A DNA stretch of 64,000 nt from Bacteroides sedimenti (GTDB lineage: Bacteria > Bacteroidota > Bacteroidia > Bacteroidales > Bacteroidaceae), in assembly GCF_040365225.1 (NCBI RefSeq), contig NZ_AP028055.1, positions 1 through 64,000 of the forward strand. Reading direction: 5' to 3'. How positions within the stretch are numbered: position 1 is the first letter of the stretch; every line of letters starts with the position of its first letter. Of this stretch, positions 25,827 through 34,125 are shown in pieces. The position numbers and the translations under genes are program-made. The notes under the pieces were generated by a model, which saw only the letters and a program-made list of their open reading frames with translations, had not been told where the DNA came from and did not search any database.

Positions 25827-27110
25827 ATGACTGAATTGGAAAGAAAACAAATTATCTCACTGGTGAAACGCGAAGTTATCCCGGCTATTGGTTGTACTGA
25901 ACCAATCGCTGTAGCGCTGGCGGTTGCTAAAGCAAGTGAAACATTGGGTAAATGCCCCGAAAAAATAGATCTCTTTCTGAGTGCAAATATACTGAAGAAT
26001 GCAATGGGGGTAGGGATACCCGGAACAGGGATGATTGGACTTCCTATTGCTGTGGCGCTTGGTGCACTGGTAGGTAAATCGGTATATCAGTTGGAGGTGC
26101 TCCGGGATAGTACTCCCGAGGCCGTTGAACAGGGACGACGTATGATTGAGGAGAAACGGATTAATATTCAACTCAAAAACGATATCAACGAGAAACTTTA
26201 TATAGAGGCTCATTGCGAAGCCGGAACGGAGAAAAGTGTGGCGGTTATTGCCGGAGGACACACCAATTTTGTCTATATTTCCCATGGCGATGAGGTGTTG
26301 CTCAACTGTGGGCAAGACGCTTCAAGCGAGGAGGCTGAGGTAGATCCAGAGCTTTCTATGCGGAAAGTATACGATTTTGCTCTGACAGCTCCTATCGAAG
26401 AGATTGAGTTTATCCTTGAAACCGCCCGGGTTAACAAGGCAGCTGCCGAACGTTCACTAAAAGGAGAGTACGGACATGCTTTGGGAAGAACCTTGCGTGG
26501 TAAATATGAACAGGAAGTGATGGGAAACAGTGTTTTTTCTCATATTCTTTCTTTTACCTCCGCGGCCTGCGATGCGCGTATGGCTGGAGCCATGATTCCG
26601 GTAATGAGCAATTCGGGTAGTGGTAATCAGGGTATTGCCGCCACACTTCCCGTGGTGGTTTATGCCGAAGATAACAATATAAGTCGCGAGAAGCTCACAA
26701 GGGCATTGATGCTGAGTCATCTCACAGTAATTTATATTAAGCAAAGCCTAGGGCGCTTGTCTGCCCTTTGCGGATGCGTAGTAGCGGCAACAGGCTCCAG
26801 TTGCGGAATTACCTATTTGATGGGAGGGGGTTATGAACAGGTGTCATTTGCTGTAAAGAATATGATTGCCAACCTTACCGGTATGATTTGTGACGGAGCA
26901 AAACCCAGCTGTTCGCTTAAGCTTACCAGCGGTGTTTCTACTGCCGTGCTCTCTGCCATCATGGCAATGGAGAACAAATCGGTTACATCGGTCGAGGGGA
27001 TTATTGACGATGATGTAGACCGCTGTATACGCAATCTTACGCTGATAGGTTCCGAAGGAATGAATGAAACCGACAAACTGGTGCTCCATATTATGACCAA
27101 CAAATGTTAA
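25827..27110 (+). CDS. L-cysteine desulfidase family protein (UPF0597, CyuA/YhaM-like)
   Basis: The 427-residue product matches the UPF0597 family along its length: IGCTEPIAVALAVAKA near the N-terminus, MGVGIPGTGMIGLPIAVALG, AGTEKSVAVIAGGHTNFVY, and a C-terminal part with SGNQGIAATLPV, ATGSSCGITYLMGG and CDGAKPSCSLKLTSG. Characterised members (YhaM/CyuA and an archaeal enzyme) break L-cysteine into sulfide, ammonia and pyruvate using an iron-sulfur cluster. Cys residues in GCTEP, SCGI, ICDGAK and PSCSLK are candidate ligands. It is cytoplasmic. A TlpA-like thioredoxin starts 14 bases later in the same operon. Confidence 0.88.
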   Translation: MTELERKQIISLVKREVIPAIGCTEPIAVALAVAKASETLGKCPEKIDLFLSANILKNAMGVGIPGTGMIGLPIAVALGALVGKSVYQLEVLRDSTPEAVEQGRRMIEEKRINIQLKNDINEKLYIEAHCEAGTEKSVAVIAGGHTNFVYISHGDEVLLNCGQDASSEEAEVDPELSMRKVYDFALTAPIEEIEFILETARVNKAAAERSLKGEYGHALGRTLRGKYEQEVMGNSVFSHILSFTSAACDARMAGAMIPVMSNSGSGNQGIAATLPVVVYAEDNNISREKLTRALMLSHLTVIYIKQSLGRLSALCGCVVAATGSSCGITYLMGGGYEQVSFAVKNMIANLTGMICDGAKPSCSLKLTSGVSTAVLSAIMAMENKSVTSVEGIIDDDVDRCIRNLTLIGSEGMNETDKLVLHIMTNKC

Positions 27111-27124
27111 CCACAAAGAACCTG

Positions 27125-27700
27125 ATGAGAAGAATTGTTTTTTTGCTGCTTATGTTTTGCTCGGTTGAAATTGCTTATTCAACGGTTGGAAATGATGATG
27201 TAACAGACGGACTTGCAAACGGGGCCTTCAAAAAGTCGAAGGCCATGCTGAAGGCTGAAGATAAGGCCTTGGAAAATAAGCTCTGCGGAAAGCCTTGTCC
27301 CGAATTTACTTTAAACGACAGTGAAGGAAAGCTTTGGACTCACCGAAGCATTCGCGGAAAGGTTACCCTGATTAACATCTGGCATGTGTACTGTGAGCCA
27401 TGCATTAATGAATTTCCTCAACTGAACGAACTGACGAAGAAGTATCCTGAAGCTAATTTCCTGTCGATGACTTTCAATACTCCGGAGCAAGTGGAGAAGG
27501 TTAAGTTGAAGAACAAGCTGATGTATCATCAACTCTTCGAAGCTATTAATTTTATAAGTAAAACTGGAATAACCGCCACTCCCACATGTCTGCTTATAGA
27601 TAAGTCGGGCACTATACGATATGTTTTCCGTGGTGCAGACGAAAAGCAATGCAAACGGATTGTGAAAAAGATGAAGGAGCTTTCGAAAGAGGAACTCTAG
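27125..27700 (+). CDS. TlpA/ResA-like thiol-disulfide oxidoreductase
   Basis: The 191-residue product has a signal peptide (MRRIVFLLLMFCSVEIAYS) and then a thioredoxin fold. The active site is WHVYCEPC, with Cys90 and Cys93; a tyrosine stands where WCxPC proteins have Trp. The cis-proline loop is TATPTCLLI. A second cysteine pair, LCGKPC (54 and 58), lies just before the fold, as in TlpA/AhpC-type proteins. It is predicted to act in the periplasm, or to be membrane-anchored by an uncleaved signal. The frame could start at 27104, overlapping the previous gene; the ATG at 27125 begins a standard signal peptide. It is in the operon with the cysteine desulfidase-like gene. Confidence 0.85.
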   Translation: MRRIVFLLLMFCSVEIAYSTVGNDDVTDGLANGAFKKSKAMLKAEDKALENKLCGKPCPEFTLNDSEGKLWTHRSIRGKVTLINIWHVYCEPCINEFPQLNELTKKYPEANFLSMTFNTPEQVEKVKLKNKLMYHQLFEAINFISKTGITATPTCLLIDKSGTIRYVFRGADEKQCKRIVKKMKELSKEEL

Positions 27701-27843
27701 TTTTATTCCTTCTTGATTCACTAAAACTATGTGGAATGTATACTTGACTTCTATTTGCATAAAAACAGAAAATAATTATTCTTTTGCTTTTTGTGTTCAG
27801 ACAAGTATGTTTTCTTACCAACTTAAAAGCCTGTGATCTTTTG

Positions 27844-27894
27844 AACAAACTCCCGCCATCTTTCTTAAAAAGACGGCGGGAGTTTGTTTGTTTA
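27844..27894 (+). terminator. Terminator of the desulfidase-TlpA operon
   Basis: AACAAACTCCCGCC pairs with GGCGGGAGTTTGTTT, with one bulged base, and a T-rich tail follows. It lies about 145 bases after the stop. Confidence 0.85.
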
Positions 27895-28141
27895 TTCCTA
27901 TACAATAGGGCTATTTTAGATAAGTTGTTGACCTTTCCTGGATGGAGTTTACAGTTTCTGTGGTTATTACTAGAACTGAATTACAAGATTTTTCTTATTC
28001 CTAAGCCGGCTTGGCAATGAAAGAGTATATTCTAGCAGATCAGAGAGAAAACTTTTCTCGATTCGTGGGCGCATTTTCATAAAGAGACAAATTATTTCAT
28101 GGTTGTATATTCGCTTTGGATGAGTAGGCTGTGATGGAAAA

Positions 28142-28285
28142 TGCAGGGACTGCAGGGACTGCAGATGTGTTTTTCAAACATTTATAATATTTATGTATTT
28201 CTGTATAAAATGTATATATATCATTACATCACATTTTTTCGCATAAGTTTTGGAATTCAACCCTGCAGTCCCAGCAGTCCCTGCA
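28142..28285. repeat. GC-rich inverted repeat built from GCAGGGACT units
   Basis: The left arm (28142-28164) carries TGCAGGGAC twice followed by TGCAG. The right arm (28261-28285) is its near-perfect reverse complement, with CCCTGCAGTCCC and AGCAGTCCCTGCA. About 96 AT-rich bases separate the arms. The arms stand out by GC content from everything around them. The function is unknown. Confidence 0.8.
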
Positions 28286-28516
28286 CTTGATACTGGGAAT
28301 TGTTGAGATTATAAATTTCGTCAGCCATGAATGTCAGATACATAGCGCATTTATAGTGTTATTATATGTACAATCTGAAAATGTGTAAAGTATTGTGAAA
28401 TAGACACCTAAATGTCATATTAATTTTAATTTACGATAATGAAAAGTATTAAATCGCAACGTTGAACTTTCTGTATATGTATATAATTTTTTAATAAATA
28501 TAAAATATATACAAAA

Positions 28517-28547
28517 CCCCGCACCACCTATGCAGGGTGATGTGGGG
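28517..28547. repeat. GC-rich hairpin
   Basis: CCCCGCACCACC pairs with GGGTGATGTGGGG, with one mismatch and one wobble, around a loop of about 6 bases. No T-run follows, so a simple terminator is unlikely. Confidence 0.5.
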
Positions 28548-28757
28548 ACTAAATACCTCTTAATATAGACTAATTGTTTATCAATTTCTTAAGGGGTATC
28601 AGGGCTCTCGGTTTCTTTTGGTTCTTCATCCGGGTTGTGAATTCCCAATTTCTGCTGAGTAGCATCGGGTTCTTTTTTATCTCGTTGTTAATATATTTGT
28701 TCAAAGTAACCTCAGTTTTTACAAGCAACAAGAAATTATACCCAAAAAGAGATATAA

Positions 28758-28801
28758 CAAAAACAGCGGAGTTGACACAAATCTGGTCAGCCCCGCTGTT
28801 A
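28758..28801 (-). terminator. Terminator of the FKBP gene
   Basis: Read leftwards, AACAGCGG pairs with CCGCTGTT, with GGCTGAC/GTCAACT pairing partly inside, and TTTTGTTAT follows. It lies about 80 bases after the stop. Confidence 0.8.
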
Positions 28802-28876
28802 GTATCCGATATCCGAAGAGTATCTTTTCTTATCCTTTATATAAGGATTATAAATAGTTCCGTATTATCCTTTTGA

Positions 28877-29440
28877 TTAGTGGCATCCTCCGCCGCAACC
28901 TTGGTTGTCATCACAACCGTCACCGCAGCTGTCGCAACCACAACCGCAACCTTCGCTGCTCATCATGTTAATCATTCCCTGAATTTCTTCGTTTGTAGCA
29001 GGGCGCGATTCAAGAACTTCACCTACAAAGGTCAGGTCTTCTCCAGCCAAAGGGTGGTTCAGGTCAACCTTTACATTGCTGTCGCTAACTTCTAATACAG
29101 TAGCGTTCATTCTGTTTCCTTCGGCATCCATCAACGGAACTACGTTTCCTGCAAAGATGCGTTCTGCATCGAATTTACCATTTATTTCGAATACGTTTTT
29201 AGGAAGTTCAATTACATGTTCGTCGTTGTATTCGCCATAAGCATCGTCACTGGCGATAGTGAATTCAAATTTGTCACCGGTAGCTAAACCTGTCAGTTGG
29301 CTCTCAAAAGCATCGAGAGTTGTTCCCATTCCTGAGATAAACTGAAAAGGGTTTTCTTTTGTTGCTTTTTCTACTAAATCTTTCTCTCCATCATATAGTT
29401 CGTAAGAAACCATGATGAATTTGTTTGGTGCTGTTTCCAT
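28877..29440 (-). CDS. FKBP-type peptidyl-prolyl isomerase, SlyD-like, with Cys-rich metal-binding tail
   Basis: The 187-residue product has an FKBP fold with an inserted IF (chaperone) domain, as in SlyD. Visible motifs are SYELYDGEKDLVEKA, QFISGMGTTLDAFESQLTGLATGDKFEF and DAYGEYNDEHVIELPKNVF, and VDLNHPLAGEDLTFVGEVLE returns to the FKBP part. The last ~25 residues form a Cys/Gly tail with seven Cys and a terminal His (CGCGCDSCGDGC followed by CGGGCH). In SlyD such tails bind nickel or other metals. It is probably a cytoplasmic folding factor and metallochaperone. It has its own promoter (TATATTTG) and terminator. The metal is not predictable from sequence. Confidence 0.92.
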   Translation of the reverse strand: METAPNKFIMVSYELYDGEKDLVEKATKENPFQFISGMGTTLDAFESQLTGLATGDKFEFTIASDDAYGEYNDEHVIELPKNVFEINGKFDAERIFAGNVVPLMDAEGNRMNATVLEVSDSNVKVDLNHPLAGEDLTFVGEVLESRPATNEEIQGMINMMSSEGCGCGCDSCGDGCDDNQGCGGGCH

Positions 29441-29779
29441 TTACTTTATTGTTATATTTTAAATAATTCTGCAAAAATCAGGTTGCAAATATACGAAATA
29501 ATTATTCCAACTTAGATTAATGCAACCTATTTACAGAATATTAAGTGCTTTTTTGTAAAATATGTACCTGTTACTCAAAAAGTGATGTTTCTTTCCATCT
29601 GTTAGATTTTGCAGCTGTTTTTAGTATATTTATGTTATCTACTGTTGTTGTTTTAAGTACTCTCACCTCTTTCATCTTTCTATTTAATATTTTTTAGTTT
29701 GAATTGGTTATAAAAACTATTTTTTATTAACCAATATCTTACGATTAATCATTAATCTGCGTTTTTTTTCTTTAATTTG
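29441..29779. other. Intergenic region FKBP / ilv operon
   Basis: About 340 bases between divergent promoters. Apart from the FKBP promoter at its left edge it is AT-rich, and I see nothing in it. Confidence 0.5.
29486..29493 (-). promoter_or_regulatory. -7 box of the FKBP gene
   Basis: Read leftwards this is TATATTTG, a perfect match 46 bases ahead of the ATG. Confidence 0.6.
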
Positions 29780-29810
29780 TTTGGAGGTTTAAAAAAAGAG
29801 CGTACCTTTG
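29780..29810 (+). promoter_or_regulatory. Promoter of the ilv operon
   Basis: TTTG (29780-29783), 19 bases of spacer and TACCTTTG (29803-29810) form a complete, perfect Bacteroidetes -33/-7 promoter. It lies 30 bases ahead of the leader peptide ATG. Confidence 0.85.
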
Positions 29811-29839
29811 CGCCATAATTAAAAAAAGAACATAGCAGT

Positions 29840-29920
29840 ATGATTTCAATTACATCAAATATCCTGTCTCTGGTGCATATTATTATTATTCGCCTCGTGG
29901 TGGTCCAGGCAAGGGCATGA
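29840..29920 (+). CDS. ilv operon leader peptide (attenuation control)
   Basis: A 26-codon ORF starts with ATG at 29840 and ends with TGA at 29918-29920. It encodes seven Ile, three Leu and four Val among 26 residues, with the core HIIIIRLVVV: four consecutive ATT codons at 29879-29890 and GTG GTG GTC at 29897-29905. It sits between a perfect promoter and ilvD. An antiterminator stem starts at its stop codon, and a terminator lies just before ilvD. This is the arrangement of enterobacterial ilv leaders. The peptide is presumably made only to sense charged tRNA-Ile, tRNA-Val and tRNA-Leu. It has no similarity in sequence to the E. coli IlvL that I can align; the resemblance is in composition and position. 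Confidence 0.9.
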   Translation: MISITSNILSLVHIIIIRLVVVQARA

Positions 29921-29992
29921 GAAAGGTGTGTATGATGGTCATACTATAGATAATATTTAGAGCCTTTCTCATTCATTTGAGGGAGGCTTTTT
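29918..29992 (+). promoter_or_regulatory. Attenuator: antiterminator/terminator switch upstream of ilvD
   Basis: Two exclusive folds can be drawn. Antiterminator: ATGAGAAAGG (29918-29927) pairs with CCTTTCTCAT (29963-29972), with an inner stem GTATGA-TGG-TCATAC. Terminator: AGCCTTTCTC (29961-29970) pairs over ten positions, two of them G-U, with GAGGGAGGCT (29979-29988). The loop is 8 bases, and TTTT follows, 15 bases before the ilvD ATG. The shared segment 29963-29970 makes the folds exclusive. A ribosome at the leader stop would cover the left antiterminator arm; one stalled at the Ile or Val codons would leave it free. Confidence 0.88.
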
Positions 29993-30006
29993 AATTTATA
30001 CAGAAG

Positions 30007-31836
30007 ATGAAAAAGCAATTACGTAGTTCATTTAGTACGCAAGGTCGTAGAATGGCAGGAGCAAGAGCTCTATGGAAAGCAAATGGAATGACGAAGGAGC
30101 AGTTGGGCAAGCCTATTATAGCAATTGTGAACTCCTTTACTCAGTTTGTTCCGGGACATGTTCATTTACACAAGATAGGTCAGCAAGTGAAAGCCGAAAT
30201 TGAAAAGCTGGGTTGCTTTGCTGCCGAGTTCAATACTATTGCCATTGACGATGGTATTGCAATGGGGCATGATGGTATGCTTTATTCTCTTCCTTCACGT
30301 GATATTATAGCCGATAGCGTAGAGTATATGGTCAATGCGCACAAGGCGGATGCAATGGTTTGCATCAGCAACTGTGATAAGATTACTCCGGGTATGCTGA
30401 TGGCTGCCATGCGACTTAATATTCCGGCGGTATTTGTATCGGGCGGTCCGATGGAAGCAGGTGTACTGGGCGACCAACACCTGGATTTGATTGACGCTAT
30501 GATTAAGTCGGCCGATGAGAGTGTAAGCGATGAAGAGGTTTCTAAAATTGAGATGTCGGCATGTCCTACCTGCGGAAGCTGCTCGGGTATGTTTACCGCC
30601 AACTCCATGAACTGCCTGAACGAGGCTATCGGGCTGGCGCTTCCTGGCAACGGAACCATTGTGGCCACTCACGAAAACCGCGCGAATCTCTTTAAGGATG
30701 CGGCTAAACTGATTGTTGAGAATACATATAAATTTTATGAAGATGGCGATGAATCGGTTCTGCCACGTAGCATTGCCACACGCACTGCCTTCCTCAATGC
30801 CATGACGCTGGATATTGCGATGGGTGGCTCTACCAATACGGTGCTTCACCTATTGGCTATTGCCCACGAAGCAGAAGTGGAATTTACCATGGAAGATATC
30901 GATGCCCTTTCCAAAAAGACTCCTTGTCTTTGCAAAGTGGCCCCCAATACACAGAAATATCACATTCAAGATGTGAACCGTGCCGGAGGTATCCTGGCAA
31001 TTATGGCCGAACTGAATGCTGCAGGACTGATTGATGGAAACGTAAACCGAGTGGATGGGCTGACGTTGATTGAAGCAATCAGCAAATACTCCATCACTAG
31101 CCCCGACGTATGCGAGGAGGCTATCAGTAAATACAAGAGTGCTCCCGGAGGAAAGTTCAACTTGGAACTGGGTTCTCAGAGCAGCTATTATAAAGAACTG
31201 GATACCGACCGCAAAGAAGGATGCATCCGTTCAGTGGGTTATGCCTACTCAAAGGATGGCGGACTGGCGGTATTGAAAGGAAATATTGCGCAGGATGGCT
31301 GCGTGGTGAAGACTGCCGGAGTTGACGAAAGCATCTGGAAGTTTACAGGCCCGGCAAAAGTATTCGATTCTCAGGAAGCTGCCTGCGAAGGAATCCTTAA
31401 AGGCAATGTGGTATCGGGAGATGTGGTAGTTATTGCCTACGAAGGACCGAAAGGTGGACCGGGTATGCAGGAGATGCTTTACCCAACCTCTTACATCAAA
31501 TCCAAACACCTGGGAAAAGAGTGTGCGCTGATTACCGACGGCCGCTTCAGTGGCGGAACCTCCGGACTGAGTATCGGTCACATTTCACCCGAAGCTGCCG
31601 CAGGAGGAAACATCGGCCTGATTAAAGACGGCGACATTATCGAAATCAATATTCCCGAACGGAGCATCAACGTGAAACTGAGCGATAAGGAGCTCGACAT
31701 CCGTCGCTCGGAAGAGATGGAAAGAGGCAACAAGGCATTCACAGCACCAATGCGCAACCGCAATGTTCCAAAAAGTCTCAGAGCGTATGCCAGCATGGTG
31801 AGCTCGGCAGACAAAGGGGCGGTGAGAATGATTTAA
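30007..31836 (+). CDS. ilvD: Dihydroxy-acid dehydratase
   Basis: IlvD dehydrates 2,3-dihydroxy-3-methylbutanoate and its ethyl analogue to the 2-oxo acids in valine and isoleucine synthesis, using an iron-sulfur cluster. The 609-residue product has NSFTQFVPGHVHLH, the cluster Cys in ISNCDKITPGMLMAA, the second Cys motif ACPTCGSCSGMFTANSMNCL, EAIGLALPGNGT, and the C-terminal ALITDGRFSGGTSGLSIGHISPEA. Length is full. It is the first structural gene of the ilv operon, placed 15 bases after the attenuator terminator. Confidence 0.98.
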   Translation: MKKQLRSSFSTQGRRMAGARALWKANGMTKEQLGKPIIAIVNSFTQFVPGHVHLHKIGQQVKAEIEKLGCFAAEFNTIAIDDGIAMGHDGMLYSLPSRDIIADSVEYMVNAHKADAMVCISNCDKITPGMLMAAMRLNIPAVFVSGGPMEAGVLGDQHLDLIDAMIKSADESVSDEEVSKIEMSACPTCGSCSGMFTANSMNCLNEAIGLALPGNGTIVATHENRANLFKDAAKLIVENTYKFYEDGDESVLPRSIATRTAFLNAMTLDIAMGGSTNTVLHLLAIAHEAEVEFTMEDIDALSKKTPCLCKVAPNTQKYHIQDVNRAGGILAIMAELNAAGLIDGNVNRVDGLTLIEAISKYSITSPDVCEEAISKYKSAPGGKFNLELGSQSSYYKELDTDRKEGCIRSVGYAYSKDGGLAVLKGNIAQDGCVVKTAGVDESIWKFTGPAKVFDSQEAACEGILKGNVVSGDVVVIAYEGPKGGPGMQEMLYPTSYIKSKHLGKECALITDGRFSGGTSGLSIGHISPEAAAGGNIGLIKDGDIIEINIPERSINVKLSDKELDIRRSEEMERGNKAFTAPMRNRNVPKSLRAYASMVSSADKGAVRMI

Positions 31837-31864
31837 TTATTAACGAAAACAACAAACAAGATAT

Positions 31865-33562
31865 ATGGATAAACAACTGGTTACAGGTTCGGAGGCATTA
31901 ATCCGTTCGTTGTTAAAGGAGGGAGTAGATACTATATTTGGCTATCCCGGAGGGGCTATCATGCCTGTATACGACTGTCTGTACGACCACAAGCATGAGT
32001 TGAATCATGTACTTGTTCGTCATGAACAAGGGGCTGCCCATGCCGCTCAGGGTTATGCAAGAGTTTCCGGAAAAGTAGGTGTGTGTATTGTTACCAGCGG
32101 TCCCGGAGCTACGAATACCATTACCGGTATTGGAGATGCCATGCTAGATAGTACACCTATGGTAGTAATAGCCGGACAGGTGGGAGCCGCGTTGCTGGGT
32201 ACGGATGCCTTTCAGGAAATAGACTTGGTCAGCCTAACACAACCTATCACCAAATGGAGCTACCAGATACGGCATGCAGATGATATCCCCTGGGCAGTAG
32301 CCCGCGCATTTTATATTGCCCGCAGTGGACGCCCCGGACCGGTAGTGCTCGATTTTGCCAAAAATGCACAACTGGCAAAGGTGGAATACGAGCCTCAGAC
32401 AATAAACTTTATCCGCAGTTATCAGCCCTATCTCGATATTGATGAAGAGGCTGTATGTGCTGCCGCACAATTGATAAATTTTGCCAAGAAACCTCTTGCA
32501 CTGGTAGGACAGGGAGTGGAACTGGGCGATGCACAGAAAGAACTTTTGGAGTTCCTTGAAAAAGCAGATATCCCTGCCGGAAAAACATTGTTGGGATTAT
32601 CGGCATTACCTACTGCTCATCCATTGAATAAAGGGATGCTGGGAATGCACGGAAACCTGGGACCGAACGTGAAGACAAATGAATGCGACGTGCTGATTGC
32701 CATCGGTATGCGTTTTGACGACCGGGTAACCGGCGACTTGCACACCTATGCCAAACAGGCAAAAGTGATTCATTTTGATATCGACCCGGCCGAAATTAAC
32801 AAGAATGTAAAAACTACCGTTGCAGTGGTGGGCAATTGCAAAGAGACTCTTGCTGCAGTAACGGCACATCTGAAAGAGAATAAGCACACCGAATGGATTG
32901 AAAGCTTTAAAGAAAGCGAAGAGACTGAATACAACTCTGTTATCCAAGGAGAACTGAATCCTGTTGAAGGACCAATCACTATGGGAGAGGTGGTGAACCG
33001 GATTTCCGTTGCCACCAATCACGAAGCAGTGCTGGTAACCGATGTAGGTCAGAACCAAATGATGGCTGCTCGCTATTTCCAGTTTACAAAGAACCGCAGT
33101 ATCGTAACTTCGGGCGGATTGGGAACCATGGGCTTCGGACTTCCGGCTTCAATCGGAGCGTCGTTTGGTGCACCCGATCGCACAATCTGTCTTTTCTGCG
33201 GTGACGGAGGAATACAGATGAACATTCAGGAGCTGGGAACCATCATGGAGTCGGGCGCAACGGTTAAGATAATCCTGTTGAACAACAGCTATCTGGGTAT
33301 GGTTCGTCAGTGGCAGGAACTTTTCTTCCACGAGCGCTACTCGTCCACTCCGATGAAGAACCCCGATTATATGAAGATTGCTTCGGCATACGGCATAAAG
33401 AGCCGCGCCGTTCACTTGCGCGAGGAACTCGGTGAGGCTATCCAAGAGATGCTAAATGCTGAAGGCTCCTTCCTGCTCGAGGTCGGTGTTATAGAAAAAG
33501 GGATGGTTTACCCGATGACACCAGCCGGTGCAACGGTAACCAACATGTTGTTGGGATACTAA
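31865..33562 (+). CDS. ilvB: Acetolactate synthase, large (catalytic) subunit
   Basis: This ThDP enzyme condenses two pyruvates, or pyruvate and 2-oxobutanoate, in the first common step of branched-chain amino acid synthesis. The 565-residue product has the N-terminal ThDP activation Glu in VRHEQGAAHAAQGYAR, the FAD/central domain with AIGMRFDDRVTGDL, and the C-terminal ThDP motif CGDGGIQMNIQELGT running to NNSYLGMVRQWQ. It follows ilvD by 28 bases and precedes the regulatory subunit by 11 bases. Confidence 0.98.
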   Translation: MDKQLVTGSEALIRSLLKEGVDTIFGYPGGAIMPVYDCLYDHKHELNHVLVRHEQGAAHAAQGYARVSGKVGVCIVTSGPGATNTITGIGDAMLDSTPMVVIAGQVGAALLGTDAFQEIDLVSLTQPITKWSYQIRHADDIPWAVARAFYIARSGRPGPVVLDFAKNAQLAKVEYEPQTINFIRSYQPYLDIDEEAVCAAAQLINFAKKPLALVGQGVELGDAQKELLEFLEKADIPAGKTLLGLSALPTAHPLNKGMLGMHGNLGPNVKTNECDVLIAIGMRFDDRVTGDLHTYAKQAKVIHFDIDPAEINKNVKTTVAVVGNCKETLAAVTAHLKENKHTEWIESFKESEETEYNSVIQGELNPVEGPITMGEVVNRISVATNHEAVLVTDVGQNQMMAARYFQFTKNRSIVTSGGLGTMGFGLPASIGASFGAPDRTICLFCGDGGIQMNIQELGTIMESGATVKIILLNNSYLGMVRQWQELFFHERYSSTPMKNPDYMKIASAYGIKSRAVHLREELGEAIQEMLNAEGSFLLEVGVIEKGMVYPMTPAGATVTNMLLGY

Positions 33563-33573
33563 TACAGATAGTT

Positions 33574-34125
33574 ATGAACAAGAAATTATATACAATCAAC
33601 GTTTACTCAGAGAATGTAGCGGGGGTGTTGAATCAGGTCACAACCATATTCACACGTCGGCAGCTCAATATCGAAACTTTAAGTGTGTCGGCCTCTTCCA
33701 TTCAGGGAATTCACAAATATACCATTACAGTATATACGGATGCCGCAACAATTGAGAAGGTTACCAAACAGATAGAGAAACGCATTGATGTGATGCAGGC
33801 TCATTATTATACCGATGATCAGATTATCTTTCAGGAGGTGGCGCTTTACAAAGTACCTGCGGTGAGTCTGTTGGGAAGTAACAAAGTTGAAAAACTGGTT
33901 CGTAAGCATAATGCCCGCATTCTGGAGGTAAACCAAACCTATGCAGTTATTGAACTTACCGGTCATCCTGACGATACGCAAGCGTTGTACGATGAACTTA
34001 TGCCGATGGGATTGTGGCAGTTTGTCCGCTCCGGACGCATTGCAATCACCAAGAGCCCGGTAGAACGATTGAGTAATTTTCTGGCTTTGATAGAAAGCAG
34101 AAAGGGAAAAAATGGAGCAGAATAG
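33574..34125 (+). CDS. ilvN: Acetolactate synthase, small (regulatory) subunit
   Basis: The 183-residue product has an N-terminal ACT domain (NVYSENVAGVLNQVTTIFTRRQLNIETLSV) that binds valine for feedback inhibition; the key part is ENVAGVLNQVTTIF. A C-terminal regulatory-subunit domain follows from about residue 85, with EVALYKVPA and IAITKSPVERL. The size corresponds to the longer IlvH type rather than the ~96-residue IlvN. Its last 14 bases overlap the start of the thioesterase gene, which suggests translational coupling. Confidence 0.95.
   Translation: MNKKLYTINVYSENVAGVLNQVTTIFTRRQLNIETLSVSASSIQGIHKYTITVYTDAATIEKVTKQIEKRIDVMQAHYYTDDQIIFQEVALYKVPAVSLLGSNKVEKLVRKHNARILEVNQTYAVIELTGHPDDTQALYDELMPMGLWQFVRSGRIAITKSPVERLSNFLALIESRKGKNGAE

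Larger units (their letters stand above)
27895..28757. other. Gene-poor region with GC-rich inverted repeats
   Basis: Together with its flanking terminators this is a stretch of nearly 1.2 kb with no gene. It holds an inverted repeat at 28142-28285 and a hairpin at 28517-28547. A 100-codon frame at 28574-28876 overlaps the FKBP terminator and has no family resemblance, so I do not call it. Confidence 0.5.

Noticed and set aside
28574..28876. 100-codon plus-strand frame upstream of the FKBP stop
   Set aside because: It overlaps the FKBP terminator on the opposite strand, has no recognisable domain and is composed of random hydrophobic sequence.
30282..30849. Long minus-strand frames opposite ilvD
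   Set aside because: They are mirror frames of a highly conserved GC-richer gene, with no start context, promoter or domain.
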